From contig CACYWN010000028.1 of NCBI GenBank assembly GCA_902778105.1, forward strand, positions 1 through 64,000: a DNA stretch of 64,000 nt. Reading direction: 5' to 3'. Source of the DNA: an uncultured Bacteroidia bacterium (lineage in GTDB: Bacteria; Bacteroidota; Bacteroidia; Bacteroidales; UBA932). The stretch's first letter is position 1. Each line of letters begins with the position of its first letter. The translations under genes and the position numbers were made by a program. Under the pieces are notes generated by a model. It made no database searches, was not told the origin of the DNA, and saw only the letters and a program-made list of their open reading frames with translations. Positions 1 through 7,044 of this stretch are shown in pieces.

Positions 1-24
1 TTCCTTAATCGGGACAATGATCAT
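1..24 (-). CDS. rpsU: 30S ribosomal protein S21, first 8 codons (cut by window edge)
   Basis: Read on the minus strand, the first 24 bases encode MIIVPIKE, the characteristic N-terminus of Bacteroidota S21. The ATG is preceded by a strong AGGAGGTG Shine-Dalgarno sequence seven bases upstream and by a good -7/-33 promoter. Only the start is visible; the rest of the gene lies outside the window. The identity rests on eight residues plus a strong start site, so it is likely but not proven. Confidence 0.72.
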
Positions 25-55
25 GCTTTTACACCTCCTTTTTTCATTGGGACTG

Positions 56-85
56 CAAAGGTAGCAATAATTTGCTAATCTGCAA
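56..85 (-). promoter_or_regulatory. Bacteroidota-type promoter of rpsU
   Basis: On the minus strand TTG (85-83), a 19-base spacer and TACCTTTG (63-56) match the Bacteroidota primary-sigma consensus TTTG-N19-TAnnTTTG. The -33 element lies inside the last codons of the sirtuin gene, so rpsU has its own promoter embedded in the end of its upstream neighbour. Confidence 0.7.
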
Positions 86-779
86 GCATCCCGATGAATC
101 TTTCCATGCCCTTCGTCGCCACGTCCTGGATCAGGGTGATCCGGGGGTCGTGGACGGGAACATCCTTGGGATCGATGATGTAGATGGGGACGTCGGGACC
201 GGCGTAGCGGTACAGGCCCGCGGCGGGATAGACCTGCAGGGAAGTTCCCACGATCAGGAGGATGTCCGCCTTCTCCACCAGCGTGATGGCCTTCTCGATG
301 TTCGGGACCGCCTCGCCGAAGAAGACGATGTGCGGCCGCAGCTGCGATCCGTTCGGGGCCAGGTCGCCGAGGACGACCTTGTCATAGCCGATGTCGATGA
401 CCTCGTCGGTCCGGTAGGTGCTGTCATAGATGCCGTTTTCCGGACGGACCTTGGTGAGTTCCCCGTGCAGATGCAGGACCCGCGTGGAGCCGGCCCGTTC
501 GTGGAGATTGTCCACGTTCTGGGTGATGACATCCACCGTATAGTCCTTCTCCAGCCCGGCGATGGCCAGGTGCGCTGCGTTGGGTTTCGCGTCCTTCAAC
601 TGCGCCCGGCGCTGGTTGTAGAAATCCAGCACCAGTTTCCGGTTGCGGTACCAGCCCTCGATGGAGGCGACGTCGTTCACGTCGTATTGCTCCCACAGAC
701 CGCCCGTGTCGCGGAAAGTGGCGAATCCGCTTTCGGCGCTTACGCCGGCGCCGGTCAGCACGACAATCTTCTTTCTCAT
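75..779 (-). CDS. cobB: NAD-dependent protein deacylase (Sir2 family, CobB-like)
   Basis: Sirtuin of 234 residues that removes acyl groups from lysines using NAD. Visible motifs are the NAD-binding GAGVSAESG near residues 10-18, TQNVDNLH (86-93), catalytic His105 in HLHGEL, the GTSL motif and a C-terminal DPKDV. Tyr54 and Arg57 in FYNQR match the Tyr-x-x-Arg pair that gives CobB and SIRT5 activity on succinyl-lysine. The segment between HLHGEL and LRPHIVFFGE, which normally carries four zinc-binding cysteines, contains no cysteine, so the zinc ribbon is reduced. The ATG at 779 was chosen because MRKKIVVLTGAG is the standard family start; the longer upstream frame runs into the ATPase gene. 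It lies one base after the ATPase stop, so the two are probably co-transcribed. Confidence 0.9.
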   Translation of the reverse strand: MRKKIVVLTGAGVSAESGFATFRDTGGLWEQYDVNDVASIEGWYRNRKLVLDFYNQRRAQLKDAKPNAAHLAIAGLEKDYTVDVITQNVDNLHERAGSTRVLHLHGELTKVRPENGIYDSTYRTDEVIDIGYDKVVLGDLAPNGSQLRPHIVFFGEAVPNIEKAITLVEKADILLIVGTSLQVYPAAGLYRYAGPDVPIYIIDPKDVPVHDPRITLIQDVATKGMERFIGMLAD

Positions 780-780
780 G

Positions 781-1935
781 TCATTCCGGTATTTCAAAAT
801 AATACTTCTTGATCCAATACTCGAACAGCGGGTCCAGGAACTCCGGGTTGTCCTCCTCGTCAAAGGTCAGGATCTCCTTCTTCATCAGGGCGTCCTTCAC
901 GCGCTTGACGTTGGCGGAGGAGTTCAGGCCATATTTGCGGATGACCTCGGAAGCGCTGAACCGGACATTCCCTTCCACGGTAGCCCTGAGCAGGTTCACC
1001 TGGTGCGTGGTCAGACCGTCCATCATCGCCCGGAAGCGCGGCTCATGGACGGACAGCAGGCATCCCAGGGCATCCACCAGCACCGGCTCCATGATGTAGC
1101 CCTTGGACATGGAATCGCAGATGGAGGCGAAGTGGTTGATGTACCAGAAATGGTTCTTGAACAGTCGGCAGGCGCCTACCAGGAGTTCCTTGTCCAGCAC
1201 CTTGCCTCCGGAGAGGAATCCTTTCACCACATGGTCGGCGATCTCCCGCTCATCCACCTGCGAGAGGCGTACGCGGGTCACGTGACGGTGGAACAGGCGA
1301 CTGGACTCGAAAATGGATTTCATCGCATTGACCATCGATCCGCAGAAGATGAAGGAGAAGCCCTTGTGGCCTTGTTCCGACTCTTCCTTGATCACGCTGT
1401 CCAAAGACCGCAGGATGTGGTCGCCGTCCTCCGTGAAGAGGACGTTCTGGAACTCATCGATGATCAGGATGAGGGGAACGCTCCGGTCGGCCGCGATCCG
1501 GAAAGGGAGTCGGAGGATGGCCTTCACATCGTTTTCATCCAGGTCCCAGTTCCGGGAAAGAAGTTCGTCCCGGTCGGCGAAGGCTTCTTCGTCAAAGACG
1601 AAATGGGTCCCCGTAAGATACTGGGCGACGATGCGGGCGTACTCCGTCGGCGTGGAGGCGACCATCCGGACCACGGTCGAGCCGTAGCGCAGCAGGAAAT
1701 CATCCACGGTCCGGATGTTCAAGACGGAGAACTGCCCGACGGTAAAGGTTTTCGAGCTGAACCGCATCGAGAACAGCGCCTGCTGGATCAGCGAAGTCTT
1801 TCCGGATTTGGGGGGCTCGTACAAACTCACGTGTTCCCCCTGCTGGAGGAGGTTGGAGAGGATGGTACACTCCTGTCTCCGGCCGATGAAGTTCTTGCCG
1901 GTTACGAATTTGTCGTAGGGGAAGGCAGTGTCCAT
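781..1935 (-). CDS. AAA-type (archaeal-ATPase-like) ATP-binding protein
   Basis: Protein of 384 residues. It has a P-loop, EPPKSGKT at residues 40-47 (the usual first glycine is glutamate), a hydrophobic Walker B LILIIDEF at 155-162, and a C-terminal winged-helix-like segment after about residue 305. This layout fits the single-P-loop 'archaeal ATPase' group that is common in Bacteroidota; no precise substrate is known. It is cytoplasmic, with no signal or membrane segment. Its stop is one base before the sirtuin start, and the EF-hand protein lies 25 bases upstream on the same strand, so the three may form an operon. The fold assignment is firm; the function is not. Confidence 0.8.
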   Translation of the reverse strand: MDTAFPYDKFVTGKNFIGRRQECTILSNLLQQGEHVSLYEPPKSGKTSLIQQALFSMRFSSKTFTVGQFSVLNIRTVDDFLLRYGSTVVRMVASTPTEYARIVAQYLTGTHFVFDEEAFADRDELLSRNWDLDENDVKAILRLPFRIAADRSVPLILIIDEFQNVLFTEDGDHILRSLDSVIKEESEQGHKGFSFIFCGSMVNAMKSIFESSRLFHRHVTRVRLSQVDEREIADHVVKGFLSGGKVLDKELLVGACRLFKNHFWYINHFASICDSMSKGYIMEPVLVDALGCLLSVHEPRFRAMMDGLTTHQVNLLRATVEGNVRFSASEVIRKYGLNSSANVKRVKDALMKKEILTFDEEDNPEFLDPLFEYWIKKYYFEIPE

Positions 1936-1960
1936 ATGCGCTTGTCGTCAGGGCGTGTCA

Positions 1961-4186
1961 TTAAGCTTCCGGAGCGGTCTCTTCGACGGCGGCGGCCTCG
2001 GCGGACTCCTCGGGAACAGGCTCCGCGGCCGCTTCTTCCGCCGGCTCTTCGATCACCTCCTCCACGGGCTCTTCCTTATGGAACGGCAGTCCGTAAGGAG
2101 CGAGGCGGTCGGTGAAGAAGAGGAAGGCTCCACAGGCGAGGAGCAGCAGGACGAATATGATCCAGAAGCGTCTCCAGGCGGCCTTGCGGCGGGCGACCGG
2201 GTCGACGGCCGTGAGTCTCGGGAACTTGGCGATCTGGGTCATGCCCTTGGCGAACTTGCCGCGTACGTAGGAGGCGGCGTTGATTGCCCATCCGTTGGCG
2301 TTGAGCACGGGGCCCAGGTCACGGCGGCGGAGCTTCCTCCAGGCGATGAACACGGACGGCAGGGAAATGACAAGCATCAGACCGGCGATAAGGACGATCC
2401 ACTGCCACCAGGTGAGGGACTTGAGGGTGGCGACGATAGCGGTGACCACGCCCATGACCGCGGCGATGGCGATGGTGATGCCCGCGATCTTGCCCACATC
2501 GAACGGAGCGGCCTTCGTGGCGGCTTCGGCTCCGGCCGCCGGCTTTTCCGTAGCGCTTTGCGTGATGGTGGAAAGGGTGCCCTCGCCCTTGGTCGCCTTT
2601 TCGGCGGCCGTCTTGTTGATCTTCTCGGAAATCCACCGGGCCGCCTTCTTGTACGGGGCCCAGAAGGCCTGGCGGAGGCTGAGCGGATTATCCACGATGC
2701 TGGTCACCACGGCGCTCCAGTCGTTGCCGTCGCGGTCGTAGAAAACGGCATTCTTGCCCGGACGGAGGCCGTCCACGTCACCGTCGGTAAGGACGGCGGC
2801 GATGTTCATGGCCTTGCCCATCTTCTCGCTCTTGCAGGCACAATACAGGATGTACATGCCGCTGAGGGCGGAGATGTCGGGATTAGGACCGTCCACGCGG
2901 ATGCACAGGTCGGTCGAACGCTGGTCGATGTACAGGCGTCCGGCCTGGAAGATGGCCTTGCGGTCGGGATCGTAGAAATCGGCGAGGACGACGTAATTGT
3001 TCAGGTAGTCATAGAAATTGTGGTACAGGCGCAGGAGTTTGTCGACCGCCTCGATGGACAGGGCTTCCTCCTCGAGGGCCTTGTCGGCTTCGACCAGCTT
3101 CAGGAGGGCGTCCTTCTGTCCGGCTTTCAGGAACGCGCGTACCTTGTCGATGCCCAGGCCTTCCACTTCGACGCCCTTCTTTTCGGCCATCCAGGCGGTG
3201 TAGGGGGCGAACTTGCCCAGGATTCCGTTCCATTCGGCCTCGGTGATTTCCTTCTTGTCCGCATCCAGGACCAGGGCGCGCATCGCTTCCACGGCAGCCT
3301 TCCAGGCGGGGTTCACGGCGTCCAGCGGGAGGACGCCGTCCGCGACCGGCTTGGCCAGCGGCTCTTCGCCGATGGCGGAGGCGGCCAGGGCGAGGTTCCC
3401 CTCGATGGCGCCGATCTTCTCCACGGACACGTCCACCGCAGGGGCGGTAGCCGCGTCGAAGCCGATGAGTTTGCAGCGCATGAAATAGTCGGCCACCTTG
3501 TCCTTCAGGGCTTCGCAGGCGGCCAGGGCGTCGGCGGTCTTGTCCCCGAACGGGAAGACATCCTTCGTCCCGGCGTCCTGCCAGGCGGCATAGTCGGCCA
3601 GGGCGGTGTAGAAGGCCTCGATGTGGTCGGCGGTAATGCCGTCGGCTCCGCTTCGGTCCGCAGCCTTGCCGATGGTCTCGGAAATGGTGGTTACCAGGGC
3701 GGCGGTCACTTCGTCGTCGGGCGTGGCCGGCGTGATGACGCCGTCGCCGTTGAACTTCGTGTCGGCGAAAACCTTGGTCAGGTCGGCCGTGTCCTCGAGG
3801 GAAATGCTTTCCTTCTCGAGATGGAGGTTCTTGAGGATCTGTTTTGCGGAGGAAAGGAGTTTCGCTCCTTCCGGATTCTCTTCGTTGAAGTTGGTGAAAG
3901 GGATCTCAGTTCCCCGGGTGAGGAGCTGGTCCGGGTCCTTCAGGACACCGGTCAGCCACTGCGCGGTGGCGATGACTTCGTCCACGCGGATGTTTCCGTC
4001 GTGGTCGGTGTCGATGAGTTCCAAAGTCTTCTGGTCGAATTCCAGATTCTTGGCAGGGCAGCTCAGGACGGTCCAGAGCTTGCGGTCCAGTTCGCCGAGG
4101 TGGGCGATGTCGGCACCGGAAGTGATTTTCACGCGCACGGTTCCGCCGACGGAGGTAAAGGTCCAGTTGTAGGGAGTCTTGTCCAT
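1961..4186 (-). CDS. Large EF-hand protein with C-terminal membrane segments
   Basis: Protein of 741 residues with no N-terminal signal. A canonical 12-residue calcium-binding loop, DTDHDGNIRVDE, sits at residues 59-70, and a degenerate second loop (FNGDGVIT) near 145-152. The long middle part is soluble, alpha-helical-looking and alanine-rich. Three hydrophobic segments follow at about 569-588, 593-616 and 674-691, then a very acidic Glu/Ala/Pro tail of 50 residues. The topology suggests a cytoplasmic sensor or scaffold held at the inner membrane. I recognise it only as a conserved Bacteroidota EF-hand hypothetical protein. Upstream of the ATG the sequence is AT-rich with no Shine-Dalgarno, as is usual in this phylum. 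Confidence 0.75.
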   Translation of the reverse strand: MDKTPYNWTFTSVGGTVRVKITSGADIAHLGELDRKLWTVLSCPAKNLEFDQKTLELIDTDHDGNIRVDEVIATAQWLTGVLKDPDQLLTRGTEIPFTNFNEENPEGAKLLSSAKQILKNLHLEKESISLEDTADLTKVFADTKFNGDGVITPATPDDEVTAALVTTISETIGKAADRSGADGITADHIEAFYTALADYAAWQDAGTKDVFPFGDKTADALAACEALKDKVADYFMRCKLIGFDAATAPAVDVSVEKIGAIEGNLALAASAIGEEPLAKPVADGVLPLDAVNPAWKAAVEAMRALVLDADKKEITEAEWNGILGKFAPYTAWMAEKKGVEVEGLGIDKVRAFLKAGQKDALLKLVEADKALEEEALSIEAVDKLLRLYHNFYDYLNNYVVLADFYDPDRKAIFQAGRLYIDQRSTDLCIRVDGPNPDISALSGMYILYCACKSEKMGKAMNIAAVLTDGDVDGLRPGKNAVFYDRDGNDWSAVVTSIVDNPLSLRQAFWAPYKKAARWISEKINKTAAEKATKGEGTLSTITQSATEKPAAGAEAATKAAPFDVGKIAGITIAIAAVMGVVTAIVATLKSLTWWQWIVLIAGLMLVISLPSVFIAWRKLRRRDLGPVLNANGWAINAASYVRGKFAKGMTQIAKFPRLTAVDPVARRKAAWRRFWIIFVLLLLACGAFLFFTDRLAPYGLPFHKEEPVEEVIEEPAEEAAAEPVPEESAEAAAVEETAPEA

Positions 4187-4296
4187 ATGGTTAGAAATTA
4201 GTTGTCAACATTTTTGTTACATATCCCCAAATTTGCAAAAAAAATCCGTGCCGTGCAAGGGGGACGGCGAAAATGAGGGAAATTGGCTGAAAATTT

Positions 4297-4326
4297 TTGC
4301 AATTGCCGGAAAAATCCGTATCTTTG
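4297..4326 (+). promoter_or_regulatory. Promoter of the rplU-rpmA operon
   Basis: TTG at 4297-4299, exactly 19 bases, then TATCTTTG at 4319-4326: an almost perfect Bacteroidota promoter. It leaves an untranslated leader of roughly 90 bases before rplU, long enough for a regulatory RNA structure. Confidence 0.82.
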
Positions 4327-4365
4327 CCGTCCCAAAAAGTGAAATGGCCGATGAGCTCCAGAAGT

Positions 4366-4384
4366 GGCAGGCACGGTGCCCGCC
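4366..4384 (+). promoter_or_regulatory. Hairpin in the rplU leader, possible autoregulatory element
   Basis: GGCAGGCACGGTGCCCGCC folds as GGC/GCC outside and GGCA/TGCC inside, with a CGG loop and an A/C mismatch. It lies in the middle of the rplU leader. Ribosomal-protein operons often have such leaders bound by their own product; that role is inferred here, not shown. Confidence 0.4.
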
Positions 4385-4421
4385 CGCTTACGGTCCGAAA
4401 CTCTAACAAAGTTTTAGTAGA

Positions 4422-4733
4422 ATGTACGCAATCGTAGACATTGCAAGCCAGCAGTTCAAGGTTGAAGCTGGAATGGACATCTTTGTGAACCGTCTCCCGG
4501 CTCACAACGGTGAATCTGTCGAGTTCGACAAGGTGCTCCTCATCGACGAGGCCGGCGCCGTGAAAGTCGGTACTCCGTATGTCGAGGGTGCTGTCGTGAA
4601 GGCTACCGTCCTCGATGACGACGCCAAGGCGAAGAAAGTGCTCGTATTCAAGAAAATCCGTCGTAAGGGATTCCAGACGCTGAACGGCCACCGCCAGAAG
4701 CTCACCAAGATCCACATTGACGCTATCGCTTAA
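4422..4733 (+). CDS. rplU: 50S ribosomal protein L21
   Basis: L21 of 103 residues, the usual length, starting [17 protein letters not shown] and ending with the typical [20 protein letters not shown] block that contacts 23S rRNA. First gene of the conserved rplU-rpmA pair, transcribed from a strong promoter with a structured leader. No Shine-Dalgarno is seen before the ATG, although rpmA downstream has one. Confidence 0.98.
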   Translation: MYAIVDIASQQFKVEAGMDIFVNRLPAHNGESVEFDKVLLIDEAGAVKVGTPYVEGAVVKATVLDDDAKAKKVLVFKKIRRKGFQTLNGHRQKLTKIHIDAIA

Positions 4734-4750
4734 TTCAGGAGGAAACTACT

Positions 4751-5011
4751 ATGGCACACAAAAAAGGTCAGTCCAGTTCCAAGAACGGTCGTGAGTCTCA
4801 TTCCAAGCGACTCGGCATCAAGAAGTTCGGTGAGGAAGTCGTGAAAGCCGGCAACATCATCGTCCGTCAGAGAGGTACCGCCCACAACCCCGGCGAGAAC
4901 GTCGGTATGGGCAAGGACCATACGCTTTACGCCCTCGTGGACGGAACTGTCAAGTTCACCCGCAAGCGTAACGACAAGTCCTTCGTCTCCGTGCTTCCGC
5001 TGGAGAACTAA
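4751..5011 (+). CDS. rpmA: 50S ribosomal protein L27
   Basis: L27 of 86 residues starting [14 protein letters not shown], with the flexible basic N-terminal tail that reaches the peptidyl-transferase centre. There is no Firmicutes-type cleaved N-terminal extension. It follows rplU by 17 bases with a clear GGAGG Shine-Dalgarno, and a strong hairpin terminator lies downstream, so the operon ends here. Confidence 0.98.
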   Translation: MAHKKGQSSSKNGRESHSKRLGIKKFGEEVVKAGNIIVRQRGTAHNPGENVGMGKDHTLYALVDGTVKFTRKRNDKSFVSVLPLEN

Positions 5012-5034
5012 TCCCGTAGGACACAAAAGATTTC

Positions 5035-5069
5035 AGGAGGACTCGTGCCCGAAAGGGTGCAGTCCTCCT
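5035..5069 (+). terminator. Hairpin terminator after rpmA
   Basis: A long stem, AGGAGGACT paired with AGTCCTCCT and extended by GTGCCC/GGGTGC (two G-T pairs) around a GAAA tetraloop. It lies 23 bases after the rpmA stop; the T-tract is weak (CTTCGTCATTT). Confidence 0.7.
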
Positions 5070-5083
5070 TCGTCATTTAAAAC

Positions 5084-5110
5084 TGTCATTTCGAGCTTGT
5101 CGAGAAATCT
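5084..5110 (+). repeat. 27-bp dispersed repeat, copy 1 (TGTCATTTCGAG... type)
   Basis: Begins TGTCATTTCGAGC and ends CGAGAAATCT. The identical 27-mer occurs in the opposite orientation at 62007-62033, and a diverged form at 26127-26153. This copy lies between the rpmA terminator and serS, ending 12 bases before the serS ATG. Confidence 0.85.
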
Positions 5111-5122
5111 AATACCTCAAAC

Positions 5123-6394
5123 ATGCTTACACTCAAACTGCTCCGCGACGATCCCGAATACGTGATCCGGAAACTCGCCGTCAAGAATTTCGACGCCCGC
5201 GCCATCGTGGAAAAGGTGATTGCGCTGGACGATAACCGCAAGGCGCTTCAGACCGAGTCTGACGCCCTTCTCTCCCGGCAGAAGAAGGCCGCCGCCGAGA
5301 TCGGCGCCCTGATGAAGCAGGGGCTCAAGGCCGAGGCCGAAGCCGCCAAGGCCGAAGTGGCCGCCCTCAAGGCCCGTTCGAACGACCTGCTCAGCCAGGC
5401 CGACGAGAACAATGCCGAACTCCAGGCCCAGCTCGTCCTGCTTCCGAACCTCCCCTGCGACCTCGTCCCGGAAGGGAAGGGGGCCGAGGACAACCTGGTC
5501 GTCAAGATGGGCGGAGAGGAGCCCAATCTTCCCGAGAACGCTCTCCCGCACTGGGAACTCGCCAAGAAATATGACATCATCGACTTCGACCTGGGCGTGA
5601 AGATCACCGGCGCCGGTTTCCCCGTGTACAAGGGAAAGGGAGCCAAGCTGCAGCGTGCCCTGATCAATTTCTTCCTGGACCGCAATACGGCCGCTGGTTA
5701 TCAGGAGGTTGAGCCTCCGGTGATGGTCAACGCCGCCTCCGGTTTCGGAACCGGTCAGCTTCCTGACAAGGAAGGTCAGATGTACCACGCTACCGTGGAT
5801 GATTTCTATATGGTCCCTACCGCGGAAGTCCCGGTGACCAACATCTTCCGGGATGTGATCCTCGGCGACGACCAGTTCCCGCAGAAGCTGACGGCCTACA
5901 CGCCCTGCTTCCGCCGCGAGGCCGGTTCCTACGGCAAGGATGTCCGCGGCCTGAACCGCCTCCACCAGTTCGACAAGGTGGAGATTGTCCGTATCGAGAA
6001 GCCCGAGAACAGCTACGCCGCCCTCGACGAGATGGTGGCCCATGTGGAGAAGCTGGTCCAGGACCTGGGTCTTCGCTACCGTATCCTCCGCCTCTGCGGC
6101 GGGGACCTGAGCTTCACCTCCGCCATCACCTATGACTTCGAACTCTGGTCCGCCGCACAGGGCCGCTGGCTCGAGATATCTTCCGTCTCCAACTTCGAGA
6201 GCTACCAGGCGAACCGCCTGAAGTGCCGCTACAAGGACGAGAACGGGAAGACGCAGCTGGTCCACACCCTGAACGGCAGCTCGCTCGCCCTTCCGAGAGT
6301 CGTGGCGGCGCTCCTGGAGGACAACCAGAAGGACGGCTACATCGAGATCCCGGAAGTCCTTCGTCCCTACACCGGCTTCGACCGCATTGGATAA
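5123..6394 (+). CDS. serS: Seryl-tRNA synthetase
   Basis: Class II synthetase of 423 residues that charges tRNA-Ser and tRNA-Sec-like substrates with serine. The N-terminal ~110 residues form the long coiled-coil arm that grips the tRNA extra arm. The catalytic core shows motif 2 (FRREAGSYGKDVRG from residue 263) and motif 3 (NGSSLALPR at 384-392). Length and start match the family. It overlaps ruvC by 8 bases at its 3' end, so the two are co-transcribed. The 5' flank is a dispersed repeat. Confidence 0.97.
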   Translation: MLTLKLLRDDPEYVIRKLAVKNFDARAIVEKVIALDDNRKALQTESDALLSRQKKAAAEIGALMKQGLKAEAEAAKAEVAALKARSNDLLSQADENNAELQAQLVLLPNLPCDLVPEGKGAEDNLVVKMGGEEPNLPENALPHWELAKKYDIIDFDLGVKITGAGFPVYKGKGAKLQRALINFFLDRNTAAGYQEVEPPVMVNAASGFGTGQLPDKEGQMYHATVDDFYMVPTAEVPVTNIFRDVILGDDQFPQKLTAYTPCFRREAGSYGKDVRGLNRLHQFDKVEIVRIEKPENSYAALDEMVAHVEKLVQDLGLRYRILRLCGGDLSFTSAITYDFELWSAAQGRWLEISSVSNFESYQANRLKCRYKDENGKTQLVHTLNGSSLALPRVVAALLEDNQKDGYIEIPEVLRPYTGFDRIG

Positions 6395-6944
6395 GCCGCG
6401 CATCATACTCGGTATCGACCCCGGAACCCAGCTGCTGGGTTTCGGGGTGGTCCGCAGTATCGGGAAGAAGGCCGAGTACGTGGACATGGGCATCCTGGAC
6501 CTGAGGAAGGAAAAGGACGCCTACACGAAGCTCCAGGCCATCTACGACACCATCGGCGAGGTGTGCAAGTCGTATCATCCCGACCAGCTCGCCATTGAAT
6601 CGCCGTTCTACGGCAAAAACGCGCAGGTTGTGCTCAAGCTCGGCCGCGCCCAGGGCGCAGCCATCATCGCCGCCCTGGAAAACGGGGTCGCTTCCGTGAC
6701 GGAATATGCGCCCCGCAAGGCCAAGGAGGCCATCGTCGGCAATGGTGCCGCCTCCAAGGAACAGGTCTGTCTCATGCTGGAGAAGACGCTGGGAGTCTCT
6801 CTCGCCGCAGAGCATCTGGATGCGACGGACGCCCTGGCCATCGCCCTGTGCCACCACTATGAAACTTCGAATCCGCTCGCTTCCGTGAAGGGAAAGGGCG
6901 GCTGGGAGCAGTTCCTGAAGGATCATCCCGAAAGAATCAAATAA
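6387..6944 (+). CDS. ruvC: Crossover junction endodeoxyribonuclease RuvC
   Basis: Holliday-junction resolvase of 185 residues. The RNase H-like catalytic set is visible: Asp11 in GIDPGT, Glu71 in AIESPF, and His143/Asp145/Asp148 in HLDATDAL. The only start giving a full N-terminus (LDKPRIILGIDPG) is a TTG at 6387, inside the last codons of serS; no in-frame ATG lies before the first catalytic Asp. It therefore relies on a rare start codon and probably on coupling to serS translation. Confidence 0.93.
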   Translation: MDKPRIILGIDPGTQLLGFGVVRSIGKKAEYVDMGILDLRKEKDAYTKLQAIYDTIGEVCKSYHPDQLAIESPFYGKNAQVVLKLGRAQGAAIIAALENGVASVTEYAPRKAKEAIVGNGAASKEQVCLMLEKTLGVSLAAEHLDATDALAIALCHHYETSNPLASVKGKGGWEQFLKDHPERIK

Positions 6945-7044
6945 TTTTCGGACACAGGTTAAACTTTCACGTGCGCTTCTTGTCTAATCCTGTGTTTGTT
7001 CCCTGGGTTAGGGAGTAGTGTGTATTAGTACGAACTGTATGACA

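Noticed and set aside
75..1935. Reading the sirtuin-ATPase pair as a SIR2-HerA type defence system
   Set aside because: The sirtuin is a full-length CobB-type enzyme and the ATPase has no HerA features; neighbours are housekeeping genes, so defence is not supported.
1928..4201. 757-codon plus-strand frame opposite the EF-hand gene
   Set aside because: Gly/Asp/Val-rich shadow translation without motifs; the minus-strand frame has EF-hand loops and membrane helices.
6952..6995. Inverted repeat ACACAGG ... CCTGTGT after ruvC
   Set aside because: Seven-base arms with a 30-base loop and no clear T-tract; too weak to call a terminator.
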